This document shows positions 22,800 to 30,078 of a stretch of 33,739 nucleotides of DNA, piece by piece. Numbering within the stretch: the stretch's first letter is position 1; each line of letters starts with the position of its first letter. Source of the stretch: Sphingopyxis sp. KK2 (GTDB lineage: Bacteria > Pseudomonadota > Alphaproteobacteria > Sphingomonadales > Sphingomonadaceae); the NCBI RefSeq assembly GCF_001990265.1, contig NZ_LYVN01000030.1:1-33739 (forward strand), given 5' to 3'. Under the pieces are notes generated by a model, which saw nothing but the letters and a program-made list of their open reading frames with translations, searched no databases and was not told the origin of the DNA. The translations under genes were made by a program, and so were the position numbers.

Positions 22800-22824
22800 G
22801 CAACTTTCGGGCGCGGCGCGCGCT
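22800..22824 (+). promoter_or_regulatory. Candidate EcfG-type promoter of the hemerythrin gene
   Basis: GCAAC at 22800-22804, 16-nt spacer, CGCT at 22821-22824. One mismatch in each box, but it keeps the shared GCAACTTTCG. It lies 33 nt before the ATG at 22858. Confidence 0.37.
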
Positions 22825-22857
22825 GAACATGGGCGGGGCACGACGATGGAGACTGCC

Positions 22858-23358
22858 ATGAAACCGACCGAAATCGACACCGACGCCACCCATATTCTCG
22901 CCGCCGACCACCGCGCGGTCGAAGCCCTGTTCGAGGAATTCGAGAAGGCGAGCGGGACCGACCGCAAGGCGAAGATCGCCGACCGGATCTGCACCGAGCT
23001 CAAGATCCATGCGCAGATCGAGGAAGAGGTCTTCTATCCGGCGCTCAAGGGCAAGATCGACGACGATCTGCTGAAGGAAGCCTATGTCGAACACGACGGC
23101 GCCAAGATACTGATCAACGAGATCGTCGCATCGGGGCCCGACGACGAGTTCTTCGAGGCGAAGGTCACGGTGCTGTCCGAAGAGATCAAGCATCATGTGA
23201 AGGAAGAGGAAAAGCAGCACGACAATATGTTCCAGCAAGCGCGCGCCGCCGACGTCGATCTCGACGCGCTCGGCGAAAGGATGCTTGCCCGGAAGGAAGA
23301 TCTGAAGCGCCAGGCCGAGACCGCGGGACTTCCACCCGCCGAACTCGCAACAATGTAG
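22858..23358 (+). CDS. Hemerythrin domain-containing protein
   Basis: 166 residues from the ATG at 22858, with GGAG 6 nt upstream. An ATG at 22846 lies before that site. It is a four-helix bundle of the HHE/hemerythrin family. Probable di-iron ligands are H18 (ADHRAV), H51 and E55 (IHAQIEEEVFYPAL), H79 (VEHDGAK) and H112/H113 with E117 (IKHHVKEEEKQH). Such proteins bind oxygen, nitric oxide or peroxide, or sense redox, and several are under general stress control. The C-terminal tail is helical. It is followed after 1 nt by the CinA-type gene. Confidence 0.92.
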   Translation: MKPTEIDTDATHILAADHRAVEALFEEFEKASGTDRKAKIADRICTELKIHAQIEEEVFYPALKGKIDDDLLKEAYVEHDGAKILINEIVASGPDDEFFEAKVTVLSEEIKHHVKEEEKQHDNMFQQARAADVDLDALGERMLARKEDLKRQAETAGLPPAELATM

Positions 23359-23359
23359 G

Positions 23360-23845
23360 GTGAGTGCGGCGACGCTGATCGAACACCGCAGTCGCAAGCT
23401 TGCCCGCCATCTAGCGGGCAAGACCCTGCGGTTCGTGACCGCCGAAAGCTGCACCGGCGGGCAACTGGCGGCGATTTTCGCGGCCGATTCCGCACTTGGA
23501 CCCCATCTCGAGCGCGGCTTTGTTGCCTATTCGATCGACGCCAAATGCGAGATGCTCGGCGTGGCGCGAGACGTTGCCGAGCAGTGCGATGGGGTCAGTT
23601 CCGAGGTTGCCGCGGCGATGGCGACGGGTGCGCTTCGCAAGAGTCAGGCGGATATTGCACTGGCCATCACCGGTTTCTGCGGACCGCGTGAAGGCCGCGA
23701 GGAAGTCGGTCTAGTCTACATCGGCGTTGCCGGTACGGACGTGGTGCGGGTCGAGGACTTCCATTTCGGTGACATCGGTCGCCGCCATGTCCTTGATCAG
23801 GCCGTCGCCGCCGCTCTCCAGATCATGATCGAGACCGCATCATGA
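23360..23845 (+). CDS. CinA family nicotinamide-nucleotide amidohydrolase
   Basis: 161 residues from a GTG at 23360, one base after the hemerythrin stop. It is the stand-alone C-terminal domain of CinA (PncC), which deamidates nicotinamide mononucleotide in NAD salvage. Motifs are FVTAESCTGGQLAAIF (catalytic Ser30), the GFVAYSIDAKCEMLGV stretch, and GFCGPREGREEVGLVYIGV. The usual family form is GxAGPxG, so the Cys here is a minor change. Typical relatives are about 160 residues, so it is complete. Coupling to a hemerythrin could link NAD repair to oxidative stress (inference). Confidence 0.88.
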   Translation: MSAATLIEHRSRKLARHLAGKTLRFVTAESCTGGQLAAIFAADSALGPHLERGFVAYSIDAKCEMLGVARDVAEQCDGVSSEVAAAMATGALRKSQADIALAITGFCGPREGREEVGLVYIGVAGTDVVRVEDFHFGDIGRRHVLDQAVAAALQIMIETAS

Positions 23846-23922
23846 GCTGGAGCCGGAATATCGCGACCCTGCCGGGCGGCCAGCAGCTGATGGGCCGATC
23901 CTGGCCTCTTGGTTCTGCCCCT

Positions 23923-24129
23923 TTATTTGCGCCTCAAAGCGGCCGCCTTATGTGCTGCGCGTTTGCCTTCGGCGGTCTCGACCAGAAACTCCGGGTTGTC
24001 GGGCGATGCGGCGACATGATGGCCCTTGATGTCTATTGGCTCGGTGATCTTCCGCACGACCTTTCCCTCAGCCCGGCCGCCGTGGCTTTTCCAGCTGACA
24101 TGCTGGCCTTTTTCGGGTTCGTCCTTCAT
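23923..24129 (-). CDS. HVA1 family protein (DUF2945)
   Basis: 68 residues from the ATG at 24129, with AAGGAG about 8 nt upstream. The pattern is typical of the DUF2945/HVA1 family, a small Tudor-like barrel: EKGQHVSWKSHGGRAEGKVVRKITEPIDIKGHHVAA, then NPEFLVETAEGKRAAHKAAALR. The family is named from a fungal hypervirulence-associated protein, and the bacterial role is unknown. The full length of the family is covered. It is convergent with the CinA gene and is transcribed leftwards as a single gene. Confidence 0.88.
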   Translation of the reverse strand: MKDEPEKGQHVSWKSHGGRAEGKVVRKITEPIDIKGHHVAASPDNPEFLVETAEGKRAAHKAAALRRK

Positions 24130-24259
24130 GCGCCTGCTCCTTCAAAGGTGGAGTCCGTGGCGGTCCCAAAGGTTCCGTCGGCACCTTTTTCGGCTCGACG
24201 TCCGGTCGGACAAGGGTCGCCTTGGGCGGCGCATCGTTGGTTCGCCGTGGGAGAAAGTC

Positions 24260-24517
24260 ATGGACGATGAGCATGAACGGGGGCAGCGCGACGGTCTGCG
24301 GCTCGCCCTCGCAGTGCTTGCCGCCGAGGAAGCCAAATGGGCGGCATTGCTCGGCGAGAGCCGTTCGTGGCGGACGAACCGGGAGCGCGAAGTGCGGCAC
24401 AAGGCGCTGCAGGTCGCGCAAAGGCGGATCCAGACTTTGCTTAACCGCCTGTCGCCAAAGCGGTCCGGCGCAATCGATCCGGAGCTGGTGGCAGCTCTCG
24501 AAAAAGCGGGTCTTTGA
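24260..24517 (+). CDS. Hypothetical small helical protein
   Basis: 85 residues from the ATG at 24260, with GGGAGAAAG just upstream. It is charged and apparently all-helical (LRLALAVLAAEEAKWAALLG, then REREVRHKALQVAQRRIQTLLNRL). It has no membrane segment and no Cys. I do not recognise a family. It converges on the response-regulator gene with 11 nt between the stops, and is divergent from the HVA1 gene. Confidence 0.6.
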   Translation: MDDEHERGQRDGLRLALAVLAAEEAKWAALLGESRSWRTNREREVRHKALQVAQRRIQTLLNRLSPKRSGAIDPELVAALEKAGL

Positions 24518-24528
24518 CCGGGGAAGCG

Positions 24529-24888
24529 TCAGCTGCTTCGCGCGGAAAGGCCGGTCAGGGCCGCCTCCAGACGGGCAAGCGTGCAGGGCTTCGTGAGGAT
24601 CGGCCGGCCGTCCCAGCAAGGGCCCGGCCGCCCGACGAAGCCGCCGGTCGCAACGAGAAACGGCAATGACTGGGCGGCGAGGGCTTCCGCGACCGCGTCG
24701 CATGGCAAGCCCGATTCAAGATAGACATCGACGATCGCCGCGTCGAAACCGCCAGCGGCAATCCGGGCAAGGGCGGAAACGATATCGCCGGCATCGCCGA
24801 TGACGTCGTGGCCGGGTGCGTCCAGCGCATTCTCGAGCATCATCGCGACGAGGGGATCATCCTCGACGATCAGAATACGCTTGTTCAT
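24529..24888 (-). CDS. Single-domain response regulator
   Basis: 119 residues, a receiver domain with no output domain. The acidic pocket is E9-D10-D11 and the phosphoacceptor is D54 in AAIVDVYLESG. The switch region LPFLVATGGF resembles the FATGUY subgroup of alphaproteobacterial receivers, several of which act in general stress signalling, and the conserved Lys is in ILTKPC. It starts 15 nt after the hybrid kinase stop and is probably its partner. Without an output domain, it would relay or sink phosphate. Confidence 0.88.
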   Translation of the reverse strand: MNKRILIVEDDPLVAMMLENALDAPGHDVIGDAGDIVSALARIAAGGFDAAIVDVYLESGLPCDAVAEALAAQSLPFLVATGGFVGRPGPCWDGRPILTKPCTLARLEAALTGLSARSS

Positions 24889-24903
24889 AGGTGCGTCTCT
24901 ATC

Positions 24904-27315
24904 TCAAGAGACGATTGCCTCGATAGCCATTCGCAAATCGCTCTGGCCATAGGGTTTGCCGAGGCGCTGGATATCAAGTCCGTTCGTCGCCGGCGTTTCT
25001 CCATAGCCTGTCGCGAGGATGACCGGAAGGTCCGGGCGCCCGGCTTGTACCGCAGCGATCAGTTCGCTTCCCGTCATGCCAGGCATCGCCTGATCGGTGA
25101 TCAGAAGATCGATATCGGGCCGTGCCTCGAGAAGCTCCAGCGCTTCATCGCCCGAGGCGGCTTCGAGCACCTCGTGGCCCAGATCCTCGAGTAGTGCGGC
25201 GGTGTTCATGAGGATGATCGCATCGTCGTCGACTGCGAGAACGACGTGGCGGCGACCGGAAGGGGAAGCGGCAGATGCGGCCGCCTGAGGGGGGCGGGGG
25301 CAGGCACTGCCGGGTGCGAGCCAGATGTGCGCGCGGGTGCCCTCGCCCGGGCGGCTCTCGAGCTGCAGCGCCCCGCCAAGCTGGCGCGCGAAGCCGTGAA
25401 CCATCGACAGGCCGAGTCCCGTACCCTTGCCGATGCCCTTCGTGGTGAAAAAAGGATCGGCGGCGCGCGCGAGCGTTTCGGCGTCCATGCCCGGGCCGCG
25501 ATCCTCGACCGTCAGACGGATATGGTCGCCTGCTGCCAGTTCGGGAAGCGCGGCCCGGTCAGGCGTCGTGGCAGCTGCCGAAATGACGATGATGCCGCCG
25601 GCGGGCATTGCGTCGCGCGCATTGACGACAAGGTTGAGGAGCGCCATCTCGAGCTGATTAACGTCGGCGCGAACCGCAGGAAGGTCTCCGGGAAAATCGG
25701 TGCGGATCTCGAAACTCGGCCCGAGCGAGCGGCCGAGAAGATCCATCATTCCCGCAACCAGCGGCTCGAGCGCGACATCTTCGGTCACCAGTTCCTGCCG
25801 CCGCGCAAAGGCCAGCATGCGCTGCGTCAGCGCCGCGCCCCGTTCCGCCGCCTTGAGGCTGTTATCCACCAGCTTGGCTATCTGGGGATCGTCCTCGGTG
25901 CGCCGCGCCAGGAGTTCGAGGCTCGAGTGGATCGCCATCAGCAGATTGTTGAAGTCGTGCGCAACGCCGCCAGTCAGCTGGCCGACCGCCTCCATCTTCT
26001 GCGCCTGCCGCAGCGCATCCTCGGCGAGCGCCAGCTGCTCGGCGCCTCGTTTCTGCTCGCTGATGTCGCGGCCGTACCCGAAGACGAGGCCATCCTCCAT
26101 TGCGGTGTGCCAGGAAATCCAGCGAAGGTCGCCGCCCTTCGTCCGAAACCGGTTCTCGAAACCGGTCAAATCCCCGGTGTTCATCGCCTGGCCGAGCGCC
26201 GCGCGCGTCCCCTCGAGATCGTCCGGATGGACGAACTCTTCGAAGTGGTGGCCGATGACGTCGCCGCTGTCATGCCCGAGAATTCGGCTCCAGGCGGGGC
26301 TGGCCGATACGAACACGCCCTCGGCGTTGACGGCAACCATCAAGTCTCGGGCGTGCGTCCACATCCGGTCCGCGCGCTGGCGTTCGGTGTCGAGCGTTGC
26401 AACGCTGGCAAGCGCGCCGCCGACCTGGGCGGCGATGAGGTTGGCGAATTCGATGAGTTCATCGTCAGCGCGCCGATAGGGGTTGAGCCCGAAGCCGAGC
26501 GACCCCAGCGGCGGCTTGTCGGCCGCGCCCGGGATGTTGACGACAAGCGCATCGCGCGGGGCGATGTCCCAGTCGCCTGAGGGCCAGGACGTGCCGGCAT
26601 CGAGCGCGAAGATGCGGCCCGGAGCCTCGCGGGACGGCAGGCTCGCGACCGTCGTTTCTCCATCGCAGCGGTGGAGGCGGCCGCCGTCGGCATCGAGACG
26701 AAGCTCGGCAAAAGGGAAATCGCGCCGGTTCTCCGTGAAGACCGCGCGGACCGCGGCAATCACGGACGGCACATCTGCGGCGCCGACAAGTGAGGTTCCA
26801 AGATGGCGGAGCGTCTCGAGCCGGCGTTCGCTGATGATCCGCTCGGTTTCCTCCGAGACGATGCAAAGGAGGCCGCCGACCTTGCCGGCGCCTTCGCCCA
26901 GCGGGCTGTAGGAAAAGCTGTGGTAGGTTTCTTCGGGATAGCCGCTGCGTTCGAGCAGGAGGAGCAGCGCCTTGTTCCATGTCGCCTCGCCGGCGCGCAC
27001 GCGCTCGACCTGGTCGGCGACGTCGTCATAGACTTCGGCCCACACCTCGCGAAACGGCCGACCGAGCATGGACGGATGCTTAATACCGAGCGTCGGAATA
27101 TACGCGTCGTTGTAAAAGAAAGCGAGGTCGTCCCCCCAACCGAGCCACATCTCGAAGCGCGACGTCAGCAGCATATGAAGCGGTATCTTGAGGGCGTCGG
27201 GCCAGGTGGCAGGGTCGCCGAGCGAGGTCGCGGACCAGTCGTGCGCGCGCATCTGTCGTGCCATCTCGCTGTCGCCCGGAAATATCTCGCGAAACGCCCC
27301 GTCCATCGACCCCAT
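24904..27315 (-). CDS. PAS/GAF hybrid sensor histidine kinase
   Basis: 803 residues from the ATG at 27315, which has AGGAG 6 nt upstream. A TTG at 27411 would add 32 residues without such a site. Domain order: an N-terminal PAS-like sensor (about 15-165), a GAF-like region (about 185-320), a PAS domain (about 335-430), HisKA with His453 in GGVAHDFNNLL, an ATPase domain (GPGMDAETLA and GTGLGLSMVHGF), and a C-terminal receiver with phosphoacceptor D741 in ITDQAMPGM. No membrane segment, so it is probably a cytoplasmic sensor. Ligand unknown. The following gene is a single-domain receiver, together a probable phosphorelay. Confidence 0.9.
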   Translation of the reverse strand: MGSMDGAFREIFPGDSEMARQMRAHDWSATSLGDPATWPDALKIPLHMLLTSRFEMWLGWGDDLAFFYNDAYIPTLGIKHPSMLGRPFREVWAEVYDDVADQVERVRAGEATWNKALLLLLERSGYPEETYHSFSYSPLGEGAGKVGGLLCIVSEETERIISERRLETLRHLGTSLVGAADVPSVIAAVRAVFTENRRDFPFAELRLDADGGRLHRCDGETTVASLPSREAPGRIFALDAGTSWPSGDWDIAPRDALVVNIPGAADKPPLGSLGFGLNPYRRADDELIEFANLIAAQVGGALASVATLDTERQRADRMWTHARDLMVAVNAEGVFVSASPAWSRILGHDSGDVIGHHFEEFVHPDDLEGTRAALGQAMNTGDLTGFENRFRTKGGDLRWISWHTAMEDGLVFGYGRDISEQKRGAEQLALAEDALRQAQKMEAVGQLTGGVAHDFNNLLMAIHSSLELLARRTEDDPQIAKLVDNSLKAAERGAALTQRMLAFARRQELVTEDVALEPLVAGMMDLLGRSLGPSFEIRTDFPGDLPAVRADVNQLEMALLNLVVNARDAMPAGGIIVISAAATTPDRAALPELAAGDHIRLTVEDRGPGMDAETLARAADPFFTTKGIGKGTGLGLSMVHGFARQLGGALQLESRPGEGTRAHIWLAPGSACPRPPQAAASAASPSGRRHVVLAVDDDAIILMNTAALLEDLGHEVLEAASGDEALELLEARPDIDLLITDQAMPGMTGSELIAAVQAGRPDLPVILATGYGETPATNGLDIQRLGKPYGQSDLRMAIEAIVS

Positions 27316-27640
27316 CGGCTGCTCCTGACCTGTCGCCTGCCAATAACGCAGGACAGCCGATTTCGATGCGTGCCATATACCCGCGCTGGCGCTGTCATCT
27401 GACTTGATCAAGTCTTTCCATAGCGATCATGGATGCATCTTTGCGGTTGCGTGGCTCGAAGTGTGGTCAAAGTCATATGCCTTGCCCGCGCGACGCGACA
27501 CACGAGCCGGCACGCGCCTTGTCGAAGCGCCGCCGCGGACCCACAGGTCGCGTTTCTTTCCCCGCGGTCGAAGCTTCGCACGATATGCCGGGGACCAGCG
27601 CGGTCATCCGGATTAAGATGCGACGGGGCGAGCTTAGAGC
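27316..27640. other. 325-bp gap before the hybrid kinase
   Basis: This is the gap between the cation-transporter stop and the kinase start, both leftward. It contains a 14-bp perfect palindrome, GACTTGATCAAGTC, at 27401-27414. That lies about 86 nt before the kinase ATG and could be an operator. No EcfG-type site, no recognised gene and no clear terminator. Confidence 0.4.
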
Positions 27641-28648
27641 CTAGATTTCGCTGGTCGGCGCGGGAACGGGCGTCTCGTACGGGCGGGGCTGGACGAGTGC
27701 GTCCGACTGCTTCTCGGGGCGGATATAGATCGAACTGATATCGCTCGACGCCGCCTTGAGTTCGGCCTCGATTGCCTCGATCAGAGTCTCGGCGTCGCCC
27801 ATGGCAAGACGATCTTCGAAATCGGCGCTGACCGCTACGAAGATCGAATTGGGGGCGGTGTGGATCGTGCGCACATGGTTGACCGCGGTTATCTCGGGGC
27901 GCCGTTCGACGATGGTCCATATCCGCGCGATCAGTTCGGGGTCGGCGGCCTCGCCGATCAACAATTCTTTCGCCTCGCGCGCGAGCAGGATCGCGACTGC
28001 CGCGAGGATCGCGCCGATCGCCATCGAGGCAATTCCGTCGATTCGGGGATCGCCGGTCGCATGGCTCAGCCAGATACCTGCCGCCGCGATCGCGAGCCCG
28101 GCGAGCGCTGCGCTATCCTCGAACAGAACGATAAAGCCAGCCGGATCCTTGGAGCGCCGCACCGCTTTCCACCAGCCAAGGCCGCGCCGCCCGGCATTGA
28201 ACTCGCGCACTGCGATCGTCCACGACGCACCTTCGAGCAGGAACGCGATACCGAGCACCACATAGTTGATCGTTGGATCGCGTAGCGGCTCCGGATCGCG
28301 GTAGTGAATCCAGCCTTCGTACACCGAGATGCCAGCGCCAACCGCGAATATGAGGATGGCGACCACAAAGGCCCAGAAATAGAGTTCGCGGCCATAGCCG
28401 AAGGGGTGCCGATTGTCGGGCGGCCGCTTCGCTTTCGCCTGGCCGTAGAGCAGAAGTATCTGGTTGCCGCTATCGACGAGCGAATGGACCCCCTCCGACA
28501 GCATCGATGAGGAGCCGCTGACAGCGGCCGCGACGAATTTGGCGACGGCGATACCGAGATTGGCGAAGAGCGCGCCGTAGAGAACGATATTCGCTTTGAC
28601 GTGGCGCAATCGCGACGGCTCGGCCTCGATGACGGTCCGGGCTACCAT
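27641..28648 (-). CDS. Cation diffusion facilitator family transporter
   Basis: 335 residues, the usual length of a CDF metal/H+ antiporter. Six membrane segments occupy the first 230 residues. The metal site is H55-x3-D59 in the second helix (SEGVHSLVDSGNQ) and FEDSAAL (E177-D178) in the fifth, a variant of the HxxxD pair seen in part of the family. HPFGYGRE (81-88) is a conserved loop motif. The cytoplasmic C-terminal domain includes HTAPNSIFVAVSADFED. The metal cannot be told. It is followed downstream by the kinase region but separated by 325 bp, so co-transcription is unlikely. Confidence 0.92.
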   Translation of the reverse strand: MVARTVIEAEPSRLRHVKANIVLYGALFANLGIAVAKFVAAAVSGSSSMLSEGVHSLVDSGNQILLLYGQAKAKRPPDNRHPFGYGRELYFWAFVVAILIFAVGAGISVYEGWIHYRDPEPLRDPTINYVVLGIAFLLEGASWTIAVREFNAGRRGLGWWKAVRRSKDPAGFIVLFEDSAALAGLAIAAAGIWLSHATGDPRIDGIASMAIGAILAAVAILLAREAKELLIGEAADPELIARIWTIVERRPEITAVNHVRTIHTAPNSIFVAVSADFEDRLAMGDAETLIEAIEAELKAASSDISSIYIRPEKQSDALVQPRPYETPVPAPTSEI

Positions 28649-28993
28649 GGCAGGCAGCGGGGATTGTCACCCAAGAGGCGGCTCCGTTCGAAGGCAGGAC
28701 CGGTGCAGCGGGACATGGATGGGCTACGCCCTGCAGGGGCGCGCGTTCCATGGTGCGTGCGCCTGGCGTCTCGGGAATGCCACGGCGATTCTCCTGACCG
28801 ACCGCAGCGGATGGGACCGGCGGTGGTCTCTCGCGGCTTGCGGGCGCAGGAGGTGCCTGTCGGATTCTTTCGCAGTCGGGCAGGCATAAGGTGCTGCGGC
28901 CCGGACCTTTTTAGGGTCTCCCGCATCCATCCCGCCTTCCGCTCGTTGACTGCAAGCGGCCGGCCGGCCGGGGCGGGGATATGGAGAGCGACA
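28649..28993. other. 345-bp gap before the catalase operon
   Basis: This is a divergent gap between the leftward transporter and the rightward catalase operon. Short frames show no recognisable family. GCATC at 28923-28927, 16-nt spacer, CGTT at 28944-28947 is a weak EcfG-type match, 46 nt before the catalase ATG. Nothing else noted. Confidence 0.4.
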
Positions 28994-30076
28994 ATGTCCA
29001 GCCCTGTGAGTTACACCCCCGCCGTCGAGACAGTTCTGCCCGATGAGGAAGAGACGATCGCCGAAATCAACGCGGCGTTCGATACTATCCTCGAGAAGAC
29101 CTCGGAAGATTATGGTCACGCGGTGCGGGCGGTCCATGCCAAGGCGCATGCGATCATCGAAGCCGAGTTCATCGTCGACGAAGGGCTTCCCGAGGAGCTG
29201 GCGCAGGGCCTGTTCGAGGCGCCGGGCGCGCATCGCGCGTGGGTTCGCGTCTCGACCAATGCCGGCGACATCCTGCCCGACACGATCAGCCTGCCGCGCG
29301 GTATCGCGATCAAGGTCGAGGATGCGCAAGGCGCGCGGCTGGCGGGCGCCGAAGGAAGCGCGCAGGATTTCATCCTCGTCAACGGCAAGATCTTCCAGGC
29401 GAAGACCGCTGACAAATTCCTCGCGAACTTGAAGCTGCTCGCCAAGACGACCGACAGGCTCGAGGGCACCAAGAAAGTCATCTCGGCAGCGCTGCGCGGC
29501 GTGCATCATGCCTATGCCGCGGTCGGTCTCGATGCGCCCGCCGCGGTCGACACGCTCGGCGGCGCGCCCAACAGCGAGCCGCTCGGCGAAACCTATTATT
29601 CGGCGACGGCCTTCCGCTTTGGCGACTATATCGCAAAGTTCAGCCTCGCGCCGCTCGCTCCCGAAATGAAGGCGCTGACTGGCAAGACGATCGATGTCGG
29701 AGGGCGTGAGGATGCCATCCGCGAGGAGCTGCGGAGCGAGCTTTCGGGCTTCGACGCCCTCTGGGAATTTAGGGTCCAGCTTTGCCATGACCTTGCCAAG
29801 CAACCGGTCGAGGACGCGTCGGTCGAATGGGACGAGGAGGAATTTCCGTTCCGGCGCGTCGCGCTTCTGCGCGCCCGCGCGCAGGACAGCTGGGACGCTG
29901 CGCGCCGTTCGCATGTCGATGAGGCGATGCGTTTCTCGGTCTGGACCGGTCTCGAGGCGCACCGCCCGCTCGGCAACATCAACCGTGCGCGGCGCGATCC
30001 CTACCGGCACAGCGCCGACTTTCGCGCCGCCTTCAACGCGTGCCCCTATCATGAACCGTCGCGGGTCCCGGTCTGA
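28994..30076 (+). CDS. Catalase family protein (y4iL-like)
   Basis: 360 residues from the ATG at 28994, with GGAGAG 6 nt upstream. It belongs to the small haem-catalase-like group (about 350 residues), shorter than classical catalases of about 480-750. Visible family motifs are AHRAWVRVSTNAGDILPDTISLPRGIAIKV, then SAQDFILVNGKIF, then YSATAFRFGDYIAKFSLAP and the C-terminal GLEAHRPLGNINRARRDPYRHSADFR. It probably decomposes peroxide or acts as a peroxidase on an unknown substrate. The stop is 2 nt before the molybdoenzyme gene, so they are one operon. A weak stress-promoter match lies upstream. Confidence 0.88.
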   Translation: MSSPVSYTPAVETVLPDEEETIAEINAAFDTILEKTSEDYGHAVRAVHAKAHAIIEAEFIVDEGLPEELAQGLFEAPGAHRAWVRVSTNAGDILPDTISLPRGIAIKVEDAQGARLAGAEGSAQDFILVNGKIFQAKTADKFLANLKLLAKTTDRLEGTKKVISAALRGVHHAYAAVGLDAPAAVDTLGGAPNSEPLGETYYSATAFRFGDYIAKFSLAPLAPEMKALTGKTIDVGGREDAIREELRSELSGFDALWEFRVQLCHDLAKQPVEDASVEWDEEEFPFRRVALLRARAQDSWDAARRSHVDEAMRFSVWTGLEAHRPLGNINRARRDPYRHSADFRAAFNACPYHEPSRVPV

Positions 30077-30078
30077 CG

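Noticed and set aside
24152-24176. GGAAC upstream of the HVA1 gene as a stress promoter
   Set aside because: After 16 nt the -10 position reads GACT, which does not fit CGTT or the variants seen elsewhere.
23842-24270. A 142-residue rightward frame starting in the CinA stop codon
   Set aside because: Most of it is antisense to the HVA1 gene, whose family is clear, and the translation shows no recognisable pattern.
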